Positions 8,678-16,370 of a DNA stretch of 33,771 bases are shown in pieces. The translations under genes were made by a program, and so were the position numbers. Where the stretch lies: the NCBI GenBank assembly GCA_005881895.1, contig VBCG01000149.1, positions 17,607 through 51,377 on the forward strand, given 5' to 3'. Every line of letters starts with the position of its first letter. Within the stretch, counting starts at the first letter, position 1. The notes beneath the pieces are model-generated. The model had not been told where the DNA came from and made no database searches. It worked only from the letters and a program-made list of their open reading frames with translations. Origin of the DNA: Betaproteobacteria bacterium. GTDB taxonomy: Bacteria; Pseudomonadota; Gammaproteobacteria; Burkholderiales; Casimicrobiaceae.

Positions 8678-8696
8678 GCGCTGCCGTTTCGACGCG

Positions 8697-9674
8697 TTAA
8701 CGGTGGAGCTCATCCGCGATGTACGCGCGGATGATGTTTGCGAAATCAGAATCCGACTTCATGCCGAGCGCGGGTCCCAACTTCGGCGCGAAATTCGGCG
8801 CCCATGTCGCAACAATCCGATCGATAGCGGGATCGTGGTTCCATTTGACGCGATCCGCGACTGCATCGCCGGCGACGGCGCGCAGTGCGTTCACCATCTC
8901 GCCGACGCCCACGCAAATCCCCGGCACGTTGATCGAGCGCGTGTGCGCGAACGCGCGCGCGGGCGCTTCATGTCCGATGATCAGGTTGTCGATGACGGTC
9001 CGCGGCGATTGCACCCACATCCGCGTCGTCGGTGCGACGGGACACTGCGCATCGACACCGGACAGCGGCTCGCGAATGATGCCGCTCGCGAACGACGACG
9101 CGGCTTTGTTCGGTTTGCCGGGGCGCACGGTAATGGTCGGCAAGCGCAAGGAGCGGCCGTCGATGAAGCCTTTGCGCGTCATGTCGTAGACGAGCAGTTC
9201 GCCGATGGCCTTTTGCGTTCCATAGGACGCTTGCGGCGTCAACGGTGCATCATCGGGTACCGGATCGGGTAACGGGCCCCCGAATACGGCCAGCGAACTT
9301 GTGAATACGAACTTCGGCGGCGCGGCGAGTGTGCGACAGCGCTCGAGCAGCGTGCGTGTCGCGTCGAGATTGACGCGCATGCCAATGTCGAAATCCGCCT
9401 CCGCTTGTCCACTGACGACGGCGGCGAGATGGAACACCGTGTCGGTGTCCCGCGCAACCGCATGCTTGATCACTGCGGGATCGGCCAGATCGCCGGTGAC
9501 CGATATGACGCGTGAATCGCTGATCGGATCGGCGGGCGCGACAACATCGAGCAGCACGAGCGAGCGGAGTTCTCGTTCTTCTCCGCGCGTGTCGGTGAGC
9601 CGTCCGCGTTCGAGGAGCTTGCGCGCAAGGCGAGAGGCCAGAAAGCCGGCACCGCCGGTGATGACAATGCGCAT
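8697..9674 (-). CDS. denD: NAD-dependent epimerase/dehydratase, D-erythronate dehydrogenase (DenD)-like
   Basis: Extended short-chain dehydrogenase of 325 aa. Rossmann motif GGAGFLASRLA near the start, FHLAAVVSG (NAD binding), TSSLAVFGG with the catalytic Ser, and YGTQKAIGE with the catalytic Tyr-xxx-Lys. The C-terminal pattern WNHDPAIDRIVATW followed by LGMKSDSDFANIIRAYI resembles D-erythronate 2-dehydrogenases, which oxidise D-erythronate to 2-keto-D-erythronate for four-carbon sugar-acid use. The partner genes otnK, otnC and otnI are not here, so the physiological role is uncertain. Divergent from the oxygenase gene with 52 bp between starts. Confidence 0.85.
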   Translation of the reverse strand: MRIVITGGAGFLASRLARKLLERGRLTDTRGEERELRSLVLLDVVAPADPISDSRVISVTGDLADPAVIKHAVARDTDTVFHLAAVVSGQAEADFDIGMRVNLDATRTLLERCRTLAAPPKFVFTSSLAVFGGPLPDPVPDDAPLTPQASYGTQKAIGELLVYDMTRKGFIDGRSLRLPTITVRPGKPNKAASSFASGIIREPLSGVDAQCPVAPTTRMWVQSPRTVIDNLIIGHEAPARAFAHTRSINVPGICVGVGEMVNALRAVAGDAVADRVKWNHDPAIDRIVATWAPNFAPKLGPALGMKSDSDFANIIRAYIADELHR

Positions 9675-9726
9675 AGGGTTGCGACGTTGCGTTGGAGGAC
9701 TGGAGGACTGCGCCTATCATAACCGT

Positions 9727-10362
9727 ATGCCGAATTCTGCGGATTTATTCATATCCGGCGTCGGCGCTGACGCGATCGCGCGCGTGGTCGATAGGATCGC
9801 AACGCGAGGCTACGCAGTTGCGCCGGAATTTCTCGACCAGGGCGTCGTCGCTGCGTTGCGCGCAAACGCACTTCGATTCGACCGCGCCGGCTTGCTCTTG
9901 CCTGCAGCCGTCGGACACGGCGCTGACCGAGTGGAGCGCACCGACATCCGCGGCGATCGCATACACTGGCTGGAAGAGGCAACCGATGACCCTTGTGAAC
10001 GGTCGCTTCAGGACGCACTCGAGGCGCTACGCCTTGCGGTCAATCGTGAGCTGCAGCTTGGATTGTTCGGATTCGAAGGGCACTACGCAATCTATCCTGC
10101 GGGTACCGGTTATGCGCGACACCGCGATCGTTTTCGCGACGATGACGCTCGCGTGCTATCGATCGTCCTGTATCTGAACGATCGCTGGCGCAACGAAGAC
10201 GGCGGCATGCTGCGGCTTCACCTTGCACGGGGACGATCGATCGATGTGATTCCGCAAGAAGGGACGCTGGTCGCATTTCTCTCCGACCGCTTTGCGCACG
10301 AAGTGCTGCCGGCAAGGCGGGAGCGGTATTCGATCGCGGGATGGTTTCGGCGCCGCGCGTGA
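9727..10362 (+). CDS. 2OG-Fe(II) oxygenase (prolyl-4-hydroxylase-like)
   Basis: Protein of 211 aa with a double-stranded beta-helix dioxygenase core. The iron ligands are visible as H132-x-D134 (GYARHRDRF) and H191 (RFAHEVLP), with R200 (RERYSIAGWF) as the likely 2-oxoglutarate anchor. RVLSIVLYLNDRW and the GG of NEDGGMLRL are typical of the prolyl 4-hydroxylase/SM-20 group. The preceding IRGDRIHWLEE is a hallmark of a bacterial subfamily whose substrate is unknown. ATG at 9727 is the natural start; the open frame extends further upstream but overlaps the divergent dehydrogenase. No partner gene is evident. Confidence 0.88.
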   Translation: MPNSADLFISGVGADAIARVVDRIATRGYAVAPEFLDQGVVAALRANALRFDRAGLLLPAAVGHGADRVERTDIRGDRIHWLEEATDDPCERSLQDALEALRLAVNRELQLGLFGFEGHYAIYPAGTGYARHRDRFRDDDARVLSIVLYLNDRWRNEDGGMLRLHLARGRSIDVIPQEGTLVAFLSDRFAHEVLPARRERYSIAGWFRRRA

Positions 10363-10404
10363 CGACGCGCGAATTGAACGGCGAAAACGCGCTTTTCGCT
10401 TCGA

Positions 10405-10413
10405 TGCTAGAAT
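10405..10413 (+). promoter_or_regulatory. Extended -10 promoter element for hemC
   Basis: TGCTAGAAT is an extended -10 (TGn plus TAGAAT), about 66 bases before the hemC start. No good -35 is seen at 17 bp, which is common when the TGn is present. The same motif occurs before the dehydrogenase gene at 12237 and before hemX. Inferred from motif and position only. Confidence 0.45.
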
Positions 10414-10479
10414 TTTTCACGTTCGACGTCCGCAGCCCTGTCGCGATGACAGACGCTGCCTCGCCACTTACTCTTCCCG

Positions 10480-11424
10480 ATGAATCACCCTCATGCGCCG
10501 CGTCGTCTCGTGATCGCGACGCGCGAATCCGCGCTTGCGTTGTGGCAGGCGGAGCACGTGCGCACACGGCTCGAGGCGCTTTATCCGAGCAGCGCGATCG
10601 AACTGCTCGGCGTGACGACGCAGGGCGATCGCATCGTCGATCGTCCGCTGGCGGCGGTCGGCGGCAAGGGGCTCTTTGTCAAGGAGCTCGAGCTCGCGAT
10701 GAGCGAAGGGCGCGCGGATCTCGCCGTGCATTCGTTGAAAGACGTGCCGATGGAATTGCCAGACGAATTCACGCTGGCCGCCATCGTTGCGCGAGAGGAT
10801 CCCCGCGACGCGTTTGTTTCCAATCGATATGCCGCGCTCGAAGGACTTCCCGCCGGTGCGATCATCGGTACGTCGAGCCTCCGGCGCGAAGCGCAGCTCC
10901 GCGAGCGATACCCGAAGGTCAAGGTCGAGCCGCTTCGCGGCAACGTCAACACGCGCTTACGGAAGCTCGACGCGGGCCATTACGACGCGATGATCCTTGC
11001 GGCTGCGGGATTGAAGCGACTCGGCTGCGGCGATCGAATCCGCGCGCTCCTCGAGCCGGACGATAGCCTGCCAGCGCCCGGTCAAGGGGCGCTCGCGCTA
11101 GAATGTCGTGCCGATCGCAACGACGTCATCGCGGCGCTGTCACCGCTCTCCGATCCGGGAACCGTGCTCGCCACGACCGCGGAGCGCGCGTTTTCGCGCG
11201 CACTGTCGGGAAGCTGCACAACGCCGCTTGCAGCGTACGCGCAATGGGAAGAGGGCCGGCTGTGGATTCGCGGTTACCTGGCGCGGCGCGACGGCACCGA
11301 CTCGTTGCGCGGCGAACGTGAGGCGGAAGTGGCCGATGGCGAAGAGGCGGAGGCGCTCGGGCAGGGTCTCGCCGACGAATTTCTCGCGCGAGGCGCTGCG
11401 CGTCTCGTGCTGACGAGTCCATGA
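10480..11424 (+). CDS. hemC: Porphobilinogen deaminase (hydroxymethylbilane synthase)
   Basis: Cytosolic haem-pathway enzyme of 314 aa that joins four porphobilinogens into hydroxymethylbilane. Seen: [19 protein letters not shown] at the N-terminus, [25 protein letters not shown] with the catalytic Asp88, [31 protein letters not shown], and [12 protein letters not shown] with Cys246, which binds the dipyrromethane cofactor. Length and motif order are normal. ATG at 10480 lacks a strong ribosome-binding site but is the first start that keeps the conserved N-terminus. Its stop overlaps the hemD start (ATGA), giving a coupled hemCD unit. Confidence 0.98.
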   Translation: MNHPHAPRRLVIATRESALALWQAEHVRTRLEALYPSSAIELLGVTTQGDRIVDRPLAAVGGKGLFVKELELAMSEGRADLAVHSLKDVPMELPDEFTLAAIVAREDPRDAFVSNRYAALEGLPAGAIIGTSSLRREAQLRERYPKVKVEPLRGNVNTRLRKLDAGHYDAMILAAAGLKRLGCGDRIRALLEPDDSLPAPGQGALALECRADRNDVIAALSPLSDPGTVLATTAERAFSRALSGSCTTPLAAYAQWEEGRLWIRGYLARRDGTDSLRGEREAEVADGEEAEALGQGLADEFLARGAARLVLTSP

Positions 11425-12233
11425 ATATCCATCCGCTCGACACGGCGCAGCGCGCTCTCGGCCCTCTCGGTGGCATCGGTGTGATCGTGACACGGCCGCA
11501 ACGACAGGCGGCGGGACTCGCGCGAAAGCTCGCCGCCATCGGCGCGACGCCGTTGCTCTGGCCTGCGATCGTCATTCTTCCTCCGCTCGATCCCGTGCCG
11601 CTCGAACGCGCGCACGCGATGCTCGACTCATACGACATCGCGGTGTTTGTCTCCGCCAACGCGGTTGAATACGGCGTGCCCGATCCATCGCGTTGGCCGC
11701 CATCGCTACGCGTATTTGCGCCGGGCCCCGGCACCGCCGAGGCGTTGGCAGCGATCGGGCTGACGGGCGTGCAAATTCCCGTGACGACGTTCGATAGCGA
11801 AGGGTTGCTCGCGTTGCCGCAGTTGCAACACGTCGATGGCGCTCGCGTACTGATTTTCCGCGGGCAAGGCGGCCGCGAACTGTTGGGGAACGCGCTCGTC
11901 CAGCGGGGCGCACGCGTTAACTATATTTCGTGCTATCGCCGTGCCGCGCCGACGTCCGGTGCGGAAGGCTTGATTGAAGCATTGCGTGACGATCGCGCGC
12001 ACGCGCTCACGCTAAGCTCCGCCGAAGGCACCGACAATCTGTTGGCGGCGGTTGGCATCGAGGGACGCGCGCTTCTCGCGCGAATCCCCGCGTTCGTGCC
12101 GCACCCACGCGTTGCCGACCACGCGCGTGCCGCAGGTCTTCCCGCGGTGACGACGGCGGCCGGGGGCGACGCGGGGCTCATTGCGGGATTGTTAGAATGG
12201 TTCGCCGTCCACCCCATCGCGAAACAAGGCTGA
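11421..12233 (+). CDS. hemD: Uroporphyrinogen-III synthase
   Basis: Protein of 270 aa that cyclises hydroxymethylbilane with inversion of ring D. The family is weakly conserved; recognisable here are [19 protein letters not shown] at the N-terminus, [25 protein letters not shown], the hinge region with [16 protein letters not shown] and INYISCYRR-type strand ([12 protein letters not shown]), and the [13 protein letters not shown] segment. Overlap of 4 bp with hemC confirms the assignment. In many betaproteobacteria hemX follows directly; here it is displaced by about 4.1 kb. Confidence 0.95.
   Translation: MNIHPLDTAQRALGPLGGIGVIVTRPQRQAAGLARKLAAIGATPLLWPAIVILPPLDPVPLERAHAMLDSYDIAVFVSANAVEYGVPDPSRWPPSLRVFAPGPGTAEALAAIGLTGVQIPVTTFDSEGLLALPQLQHVDGARVLIFRGQGGRELLGNALVQRGARVNYISCYRRAAPTSGAEGLIEALRDDRAHALTLSSAEGTDNLLAAVGIEGRALLARIPAFVPHPRVADHARAAGLPAVTTAAGGDAGLIAGLLEWFAVHPIAKQG
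12190..12198 (+). promoter_or_regulatory. Extended -10 element inside the 3' end of hemD
   Basis: TGTTAGAAT (TGn plus TAGAAT) lies about 40 bases before the start of the downstream dehydrogenase gene and within hemD coding sequence. It could give that gene its own transcript independent of hemCD. No clear -35. Motif-based inference. Confidence 0.35.
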
Positions 12234-12236
12234 TCC

Positions 12237-13184
12237 ATGCCGCAACCCGACATCATCGTCACCGCGCCGCTGCCGCCGTTTCTCTACGATCCACTTAAGG
12301 CGGATTATCGTTGCCACGATTATTACGCTGCGCCCGATAAGGACCATCTGCTCGCGACTGGCGGTCGCCAGGTTCGCGGACTCGTGCAAGGCGGCGGTAC
12401 CGTCACGGAGCCGACGTTGCTCGATCAGCTTCCGCAGCTCGAGATCATTTCGGTTTTCGGCGTGGGTTACGACGGCGTGCCCGTCGACTATTGCAAGAAG
12501 CGCGGCGTCAAGGTCACGAATACGCCCGATGTGCTGACCGATGACGTCGCCGACGTTGCAGTGGCGTTGATCATGATGACAGGCCGCGGCTTTGCGCGGC
12601 TCGAACGGTTTGCGCGGGCCGGCGACTGGGAAAAACGGAGCGTCGAATTGACGACGAAGCTCGGCGGGAAGCGCGTCGGCATTCTCGGGCTCGGGCGAAT
12701 CGGCAAGGCCATCGCGTCACGAGTAAGCGCGTTGGGGATGGAGGTCGCTTATACCGGCCGCAAGCCGCAGGACGTTTCGTATCGCTTCCTGCCCGACCTG
12801 AAATCGTTGGCGTCGGATGTCGATTTTCTCGTCGTCGCGTGCCCCGGCGGCCCGGCGACGCGCAACCTCGTCAACGCCGAGGTGCTGGCAGCGCTCGGCA
12901 AGAAAGGCATCCTGATCAATATCGCGCGCGGCTCGATCGTCGACGAGCCGGCGCTCGTCAATGCGCTGCAGAACGGGACAATCAAGGGCGCCGGTCTCGA
13001 TGTCTTCGCGAACGAGCCGCACATTCCCGCACCGCTGCTCACGATGGATCACGTCGTGCTGTTGCCGCACGTCGGCAGTGCGACGCATGAAACGCGCAAG
13101 GCGATGGGCGATCTCTGCAAGGCGAACCTCGACAGCTGGTTCGCCGGTAAAGGCGTGCTGACGCTGATTCCGGAGTTGGCGTAG
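12237..13184 (+). CDS. D-2-hydroxyacid dehydrogenase (GhrB / hydroxypyruvate reductase-like)
   Basis: Enzyme of 315 aa of the D-isomer-specific 2-hydroxyacid dehydrogenase family. N-terminal catalytic half has ISVFGVGYDGVPVDYCKKRG and VTNTPDVLTDDVADVAV; the nucleotide domain has GLGRIGKAIA (about 151-160). The second strand ends in YTGRKP rather than an acidic residue, which favours NADPH. Catalytic Arg231 (INIARGS), Glu260 (FANEP) and His278 (LLPHVGSAT) are all present. Likely substrates are glyoxylate, hydroxypyruvate or a hydroxyphenylpyruvate-like acid. It begins 3 bp after hemD but has its own possible promoter, and is convergent with the ArsR-type gene with directly abutting stop codons. 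Confidence 0.93.
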   Translation: MPQPDIIVTAPLPPFLYDPLKADYRCHDYYAAPDKDHLLATGGRQVRGLVQGGGTVTEPTLLDQLPQLEIISVFGVGYDGVPVDYCKKRGVKVTNTPDVLTDDVADVAVALIMMTGRGFARLERFARAGDWEKRSVELTTKLGGKRVGILGLGRIGKAIASRVSALGMEVAYTGRKPQDVSYRFLPDLKSLASDVDFLVVACPGGPATRNLVNAEVLAALGKKGILINIARGSIVDEPALVNALQNGTIKGAGLDVFANEPHIPAPLLTMDHVVLLPHVGSATHETRKAMGDLCKANLDSWFAGKGVLTLIPELA

Positions 13185-13898
13185 CTACGCGGAAACGGCA
13201 ACTCGCGTTCCACGGCTGTTCAAGCTGAAGCGTTCGCGAAACGCGCGTTCTCCCTGCGGTGAAAAATTGACGACCCGTGAACCGTTCGCGCGCCGTGCCC
13301 AGCCGAGGTCGAAGCATCGACGCAACAACGCTGCACCTAATGCGCCTGCGAGATGATGGCGGCGTACGCTCCAATCGAGACAGGCGCGAAACAATGGGCG
13401 CCGTTCTTGCGAGAGATTGCCGATGTCGATGCCGAGCGCATCGCAAAACCCGCGCCCGCGTCGGGTAAGTTGCAGTCCGTCGTCGCCAGCTTTCACTAAC
13501 CGCTGCTGTTCGAGTGAATCGAATGCGAGCACGCCGAGCTCCCCGGCCAAATGGTCGTAGCAAACGCGCGCGAATCGCAGCGCAGGCTCGCGCGGGCTGG
13601 CGCGAAGGCGGACGGCACCGGTACGATAGGCGACACCCATCAAATTTTCGAGCAGTTCGCCGACATCGCGATCGGCGAGACGAAAGTAGCGATGTCGTCC
13701 CTGGCTCTCGACCGCGAGCAATCGCGCATCGACGAGCTTGGCAAGATGCCCGCTGATCGTCTGTTTGGTGACGCCCGCAACGTGGGCGAGCTCGGTTGCC
13801 GTCAGAGCCTGGCCGCCGACCAGCGCGGTAAGCACGTCTGCGCGGGCATGATCTCCGATCAACGCCGCGATGCGCACGACGTTCGGGCCGTCTTTCAT
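13185..13898 (-). CDS. ArsR-family winged-helix regulator with C-terminal extension
   Basis: Regulator of 237 aa. Residues 1-85 form an ArsR-like winged helix: [40 protein letters not shown] as the helix-turn-helix, [17 protein letters not shown] as the wing. No metal-binding Cys pair is seen in the recognition helix. A C-terminal domain of about 150 residues ([20 protein letters not shown], then [17 protein letters not shown]) is typical of a subgroup found next to NIPSNAP/monooxygenase genes. ATG at 13898 lies inside a perfect inverted repeat that is its likely operator, and a promoter prediction places transcription start at or next to the ATG, suggesting a leaderless mRNA. Probably a repressor of itself and of the divergent genes. 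Confidence 0.92.
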   Translation of the reverse strand: MKDGPNVVRIAALIGDHARADVLTALVGGQALTATELAHVAGVTKQTISGHLAKLVDARLLAVESQGRHRYFRLADRDVGELLENLMGVAYRTGAVRLRASPREPALRFARVCYDHLAGELGVLAFDSLEQQRLVKAGDDGLQLTRRGRGFCDALGIDIGNLSQERRPLFRACLDWSVRRHHLAGALGAALLRRCFDLGWARRANGSRVVNFSPQGERAFRERFSLNSRGTRVAVSA

Positions 13899-13921
13899 GG
13901 TTCGATGTTAGCCGAACCATG
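13896..13921. promoter_or_regulatory. Perfect 9-bp inverted repeat, likely operator of the ArsR-type regulator
   Basis: Arms CATGGTTCG (13896-13904) and CGAACCATG (13913-13921) are exact reverse complements, separated by 8 bp. The left arm contains the regulator's start codon (CAT at 13896-13898, minus strand), and the right arm holds an ATG (13919) opening the divergent frame. It overlaps the predicted regulator -10. Size and symmetry fit a dimeric winged-helix protein. Direct observation of the repeat; operator role inferred. Confidence 0.7.
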
Positions 13922-13933
13922 GACGGACCGCAA
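13905..13933 (-). promoter_or_regulatory. Predicted promoter of the ArsR-type regulator
   Basis: On the minus strand TTGCGG (13933-13928) and TAACAT (13910-13905) are spaced by exactly 17 bp. Transcription would begin about 7 bases later, at or beside the A of the start codon at 13898. The -10 lies in the loop of the inverted repeat, so a bound regulator would block it. Prediction from sequence only. Confidence 0.5.
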
Positions 13934-13975
13934 TCGGATATTCTCTACCGCGTCAGGAAACCCGAAAGCGGCGCC

Positions 13976-14320
13976 ATGGCCATCGTTTGCTTCATTCGCT
14001 ATGAAATCGATCCGTTTCAGCGCGACGCGTTCCGGCAGTATGCCGAGCAGTGGGGACGTATCATCCCGCGCTGCGGCGGCGATCTCGTCGGCTATTTTCT
14101 TCCGCACGAGGGCACGAATGATGTCGCATGGGGATTGATCGCGTTCGAGAGCCTCGCGATGTACGAAGCGTACCGGGCGCGTATCAAGGCCGATGCCGAA
14201 GGACGTGCGAACTTCGCGTTTGCGCAGTCGCATCGGCTGATCGTCCGCGAGGAGCGCACGTTCGTCGAAACCGTCGAAGGCACGTTTCGCATCCCGCAGC
14301 AAACGGAGGCAACGAAATGA
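13976..14320 (+). CDS. NIPSNAP family protein
   Basis: Small protein of 114 aa from the ATG at 13976 ([20 protein letters not shown]), the usual start of bacterial NIPSNAP proteins; the frame is open from an ATG at 13919 that lies inside the operator and would add 19 unrelated residues. The family has a dimeric ferredoxin-like alpha/beta fold; here [39 protein letters not shown] and [14 protein letters not shown] are typical. Biochemical role unknown in bacteria. Its stop overlaps the next start by ATGA, and it is divergent from the ArsR-type regulator, so the pair is the probable target of that regulator. Confidence 0.88.
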   Translation: MAIVCFIRYEIDPFQRDAFRQYAEQWGRIIPRCGGDLVGYFLPHEGTNDVAWGLIAFESLAMYEAYRARIKADAEGRANFAFAQSHRLIVREERTFVETVEGTFRIPQQTEATK

Positions 14321-14664
14321 TTGCTGTGATTTTTGAAGCGCAACCGCGCCCGGGTCAGACCGACGCCTATCTGAACGCCGCAGCGAAGTTGCGGCCGCTG
14401 CTCGCCGAAATCGACGGCTTCATCTCGATCGAGCGCTTCGAAAGCCTCACACAACCGGGGAAAATTCTGTCGCTCTCGTATTGGCGCGACGAAGAAGCGG
14501 TGCGGCAATGGCGCAATGTGGAGCAGCATCGCCGCATTCAGGCCGCGGGGCGCGAATTGATATTCGCCGACTATCGGTTGCGGGTGGCGCACGTGATTCG
14601 CGACTATGGCATCGACGATCGCGCGGAAGCGCCCGCAGATTCACGGCAGGTGCACGGCACGTGA
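14317..14664 (+). CDS. Antibiotic biosynthesis monooxygenase (ABM)-like protein
   Basis: Protein of 115 aa with the ABM ferredoxin-like fold: [56 protein letters not shown] and the His of [12 protein letters not shown] are characteristic. Some members oxidise polycyclic aromatics without a cofactor, others are stress or sensory proteins. ATG at 14317 overlaps the NIPSNAP stop by 4 bp and has GGAGG upstream, so the two are coupled. The regulator-NIPSNAP-ABM grouping suggests response to a small, perhaps aromatic or electrophilic, compound; this is inference. Confidence 0.88.
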   Translation: MIAVIFEAQPRPGQTDAYLNAAAKLRPLLAEIDGFISIERFESLTQPGKILSLSYWRDEEAVRQWRNVEQHRRIQAAGRELIFADYRLRVAHVIRDYGIDDRAEAPADSRQVHGT

Positions 14665-14671
14665 ACGGCGA

Positions 14672-14767
14672 TCAGGGCTTGATCGCTACGATCTTGCCGT
14701 CCTTGAGAACATAAATCGGCGTGCCGTGAAGGCGCGCGGTTTCGCGCGCGCGTTTCGCCGATCGTCG
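14672..14767 (-). pseudogene. Orphan C-terminal remnant of a small basic protein
   Basis: Directly after the TAA of the EamA transporter, in the same frame, 31 codons read RRSAKRARETARLHG then TPIYVLKDGKIVAIKP before a TGA. This looks like the genuine C-terminus of a small protein (amphipathic helix, then two beta strands around KDGK), yet there is no ATG, GTG or TTG in the stretch. It may be the tail of a lost gene whose 5' part was replaced, or an extension of the transporter cut off by a new stop. Not functional as read unless by stop read-through. Confidence 0.45.
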
Positions 14768-15715
14768 TTAATCGTCCGGTGCCAGCGGCACGGCAGCCGG
14801 CCGCGTTCCGCGCGGCTCGAACAGTACGATAAAGAGCGCGATAACGACCAGCGTGAGCGCAATCCATTCCTGCGGGCCGGGTTGTTCACCGAGCACGAGG
14901 ATGCCCGCAAACACGCCGACAACCGGCACCGGTAACGATGACAACGACGACACTGCGACGGGCAGCGTGCGCGCCAGATGAAACCACGCCCAGTGCGCAA
15001 CGGTGCCCGCGAGAAAAATGTTGTACAAGATGGCGAACCAGCCGCGTCCGCCAAGGGTGCTAAGCTCGTCGACGAGCGGCTGCGAATCGAAGAACGGCGC
15101 TGCGAGTGCGATCGGCACCCAGCCGATGATCGTCATCCAGCCGACGAGCGCACTTTGCGGCTGCGGCGGCTTCCATTTGCGCACCAGCACCGTTCCCAAC
15201 GCCCACGTAACCGCGGCGGCCAAGAGCATCGCAACGCCGAACGGAGCTTTGCTCATCGCGCGAAGCTCGTCGCCGATGAGGATCGCCATCCCTGCGATGC
15301 CGAGCACGAGTCCCGTCAACTTGCGCTTGCCGAGCGGCTCGTGCAACACGACGGTCGCAATCGCCGTCGCCCACAAGGGCATCGTATAGGCAAGGATCGC
15401 GCTTCGTCCTGCGGGAAGCTGCTGGACGCCAAACAGCACGAAGCCGTTCCAGCCGGCGATGTTGAGCAATCCGAGCGCGACTACCCGCGACCACCATTCG
15501 CGTGGAATGCGAATGCTGTCGCCCGAGAGTTGCGCGACGGTCAATAGCCCGATCGCCGCGAACGGCAACGTCAGCGCGCGAAAGGTCAACGGCGCGAGCT
15601 CGGTCACACCGATCTTCAGGATCGGCCAGTTGCAGCCCCAGACGAGCGTCAGAACGGCGATCGGCGCCACTGCGCGCGCGAGCGGATGGCCCGCTGGGGA
15701 ATTTGCATCACTCAT
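14768..15715 (-). CDS. EamA-type DMT superfamily transporter
   Basis: Inner-membrane protein of 315 aa with ten hydrophobic segments in two EamA repeats. The first repeat starts APIAVLTLVWGCNWPILKIG and carries LTFRALTLPFAAIGLL; the second starts near GVAMLLAAAVTWALGTVLVRKW. The LPAGRSAILAYTMPLWATAI and LSSLPVPVVGVFAGILVLGE stretches are typical of drug/metabolite exporters. Substrate unknown. The ATG at 15715 immediately follows the stop of the upstream helix-hairpin-helix gene (TGAATG), so translation is probably coupled. Confidence 0.93.
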   Translation of the reverse strand: MSDANSPAGHPLARAVAPIAVLTLVWGCNWPILKIGVTELAPLTFRALTLPFAAIGLLTVAQLSGDSIRIPREWWSRVVALGLLNIAGWNGFVLFGVQQLPAGRSAILAYTMPLWATAIATVVLHEPLGKRKLTGLVLGIAGMAILIGDELRAMSKAPFGVAMLLAAAVTWALGTVLVRKWKPPQPQSALVGWMTIIGWVPIALAAPFFDSQPLVDELSTLGGRGWFAILYNIFLAGTVAHWAWFHLARTLPVAVSSLSSLPVPVVGVFAGILVLGEQPGPQEWIALTLVVIALFIVLFEPRGTRPAAVPLAPDD

Positions 15716-16243
15716 TCAACCGTGCTCGCGTGGAGGCAAGCTCTCGCCGTATTTCGACTGATGCAGCTCGCGCGCTTGCGTCACCCATGCATCGCGACGA
15801 ATGCGACCGGAAAAGTCGGGGAGACGCGCGTTGAAGTCGTCGATGTCGCGGTCGGTCCAGCGAGCGATTTGCCGATACGAGCTGATGCCGAGTTGTAGCA
15901 GCATCCGCTCGAGCACCGGTCCGATGCCGACGATCAGTTTGAGATCGTCCGGCGCTCCGGGACGATCGAGCAGCAGCGGCGGCGCATTGTCTTCGAGATC
16001 GATCAGAAGCTGACGGTAGCGCGCGGTTTCGTCGCGCGAATCGGCGATGGCACGCAACAGCCCGCGTCTGTCCTCGGCGAACTCATGCATCTGCCAGCTT
16101 TCAGCCGCCCGTTCCGCGATTTCGCGACGCAATCGCCCGCCTTCCGCTTCGCCCTCGCGCGATCCACGCAGCACGCCGGCACGATAGGCGACGATAACCC
16201 CGATCGCCAGGATGATGAGCGCAAGGAACGAGAGGCCGTACAC
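15716..16243 (-). CDS. Membrane-anchored helix-hairpin-helix protein
   Basis: Protein of 175 aa. One N-terminal membrane segment (LSFLALIILAIGVIVAYRAG), a charged, probably coiled-coil linker (about 30-90), and a C-terminal helix-hairpin-helix domain: DDLKLIVGIGPVLERMLLQL, YRQIARWTDRDIDDFNARL, then GRIRRDAWVTQAREL. This domain is the one fused to or near several membrane and NADH-dehydrogenase-type proteins, and the GIGP loop may bind DNA or serve protein contact. Function unknown. Encoded back-to-back with the EamA transporter and divergent from hemX. Confidence 0.8.
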   Translation of the reverse strand: MYGLSFLALIILAIGVIVAYRAGVLRGSREGEAEGGRLRREIAERAAESWQMHEFAEDRRGLLRAIADSRDETARYRQLLIDLEDNAPPLLLDRPGAPDDLKLIVGIGPVLERMLLQLGISSYRQIARWTDRDIDDFNARLPDFSGRIRRDAWVTQARELHQSKYGESLPPREHG

Positions 16244-16346
16244 GACGTGCGGGGGATCGGTGCGCGCGAAATCGCGCGGCGGCGCGGTTCTTTGCAGTCG
16301 ATTGTATGCGAGCAGGACGGGACGGGCCAGAGCTTTGCGCGCTGGC

Positions 16347-16355
16347 TGCTAGAAT
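16347..16355 (+). promoter_or_regulatory. Extended -10 element before hemX
   Basis: TGCTAGAAT lies about 16 bases before the hemX ATG, the same 9-mer as before hemC. Transcription would start only a few bases before the coding sequence. It would give hemXY a promoter of their own, needed because they are separated from hemCD. No consensus -35. Confidence 0.45.
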
Positions 16356-16370
16356 CGATCCGCCCAGGCC

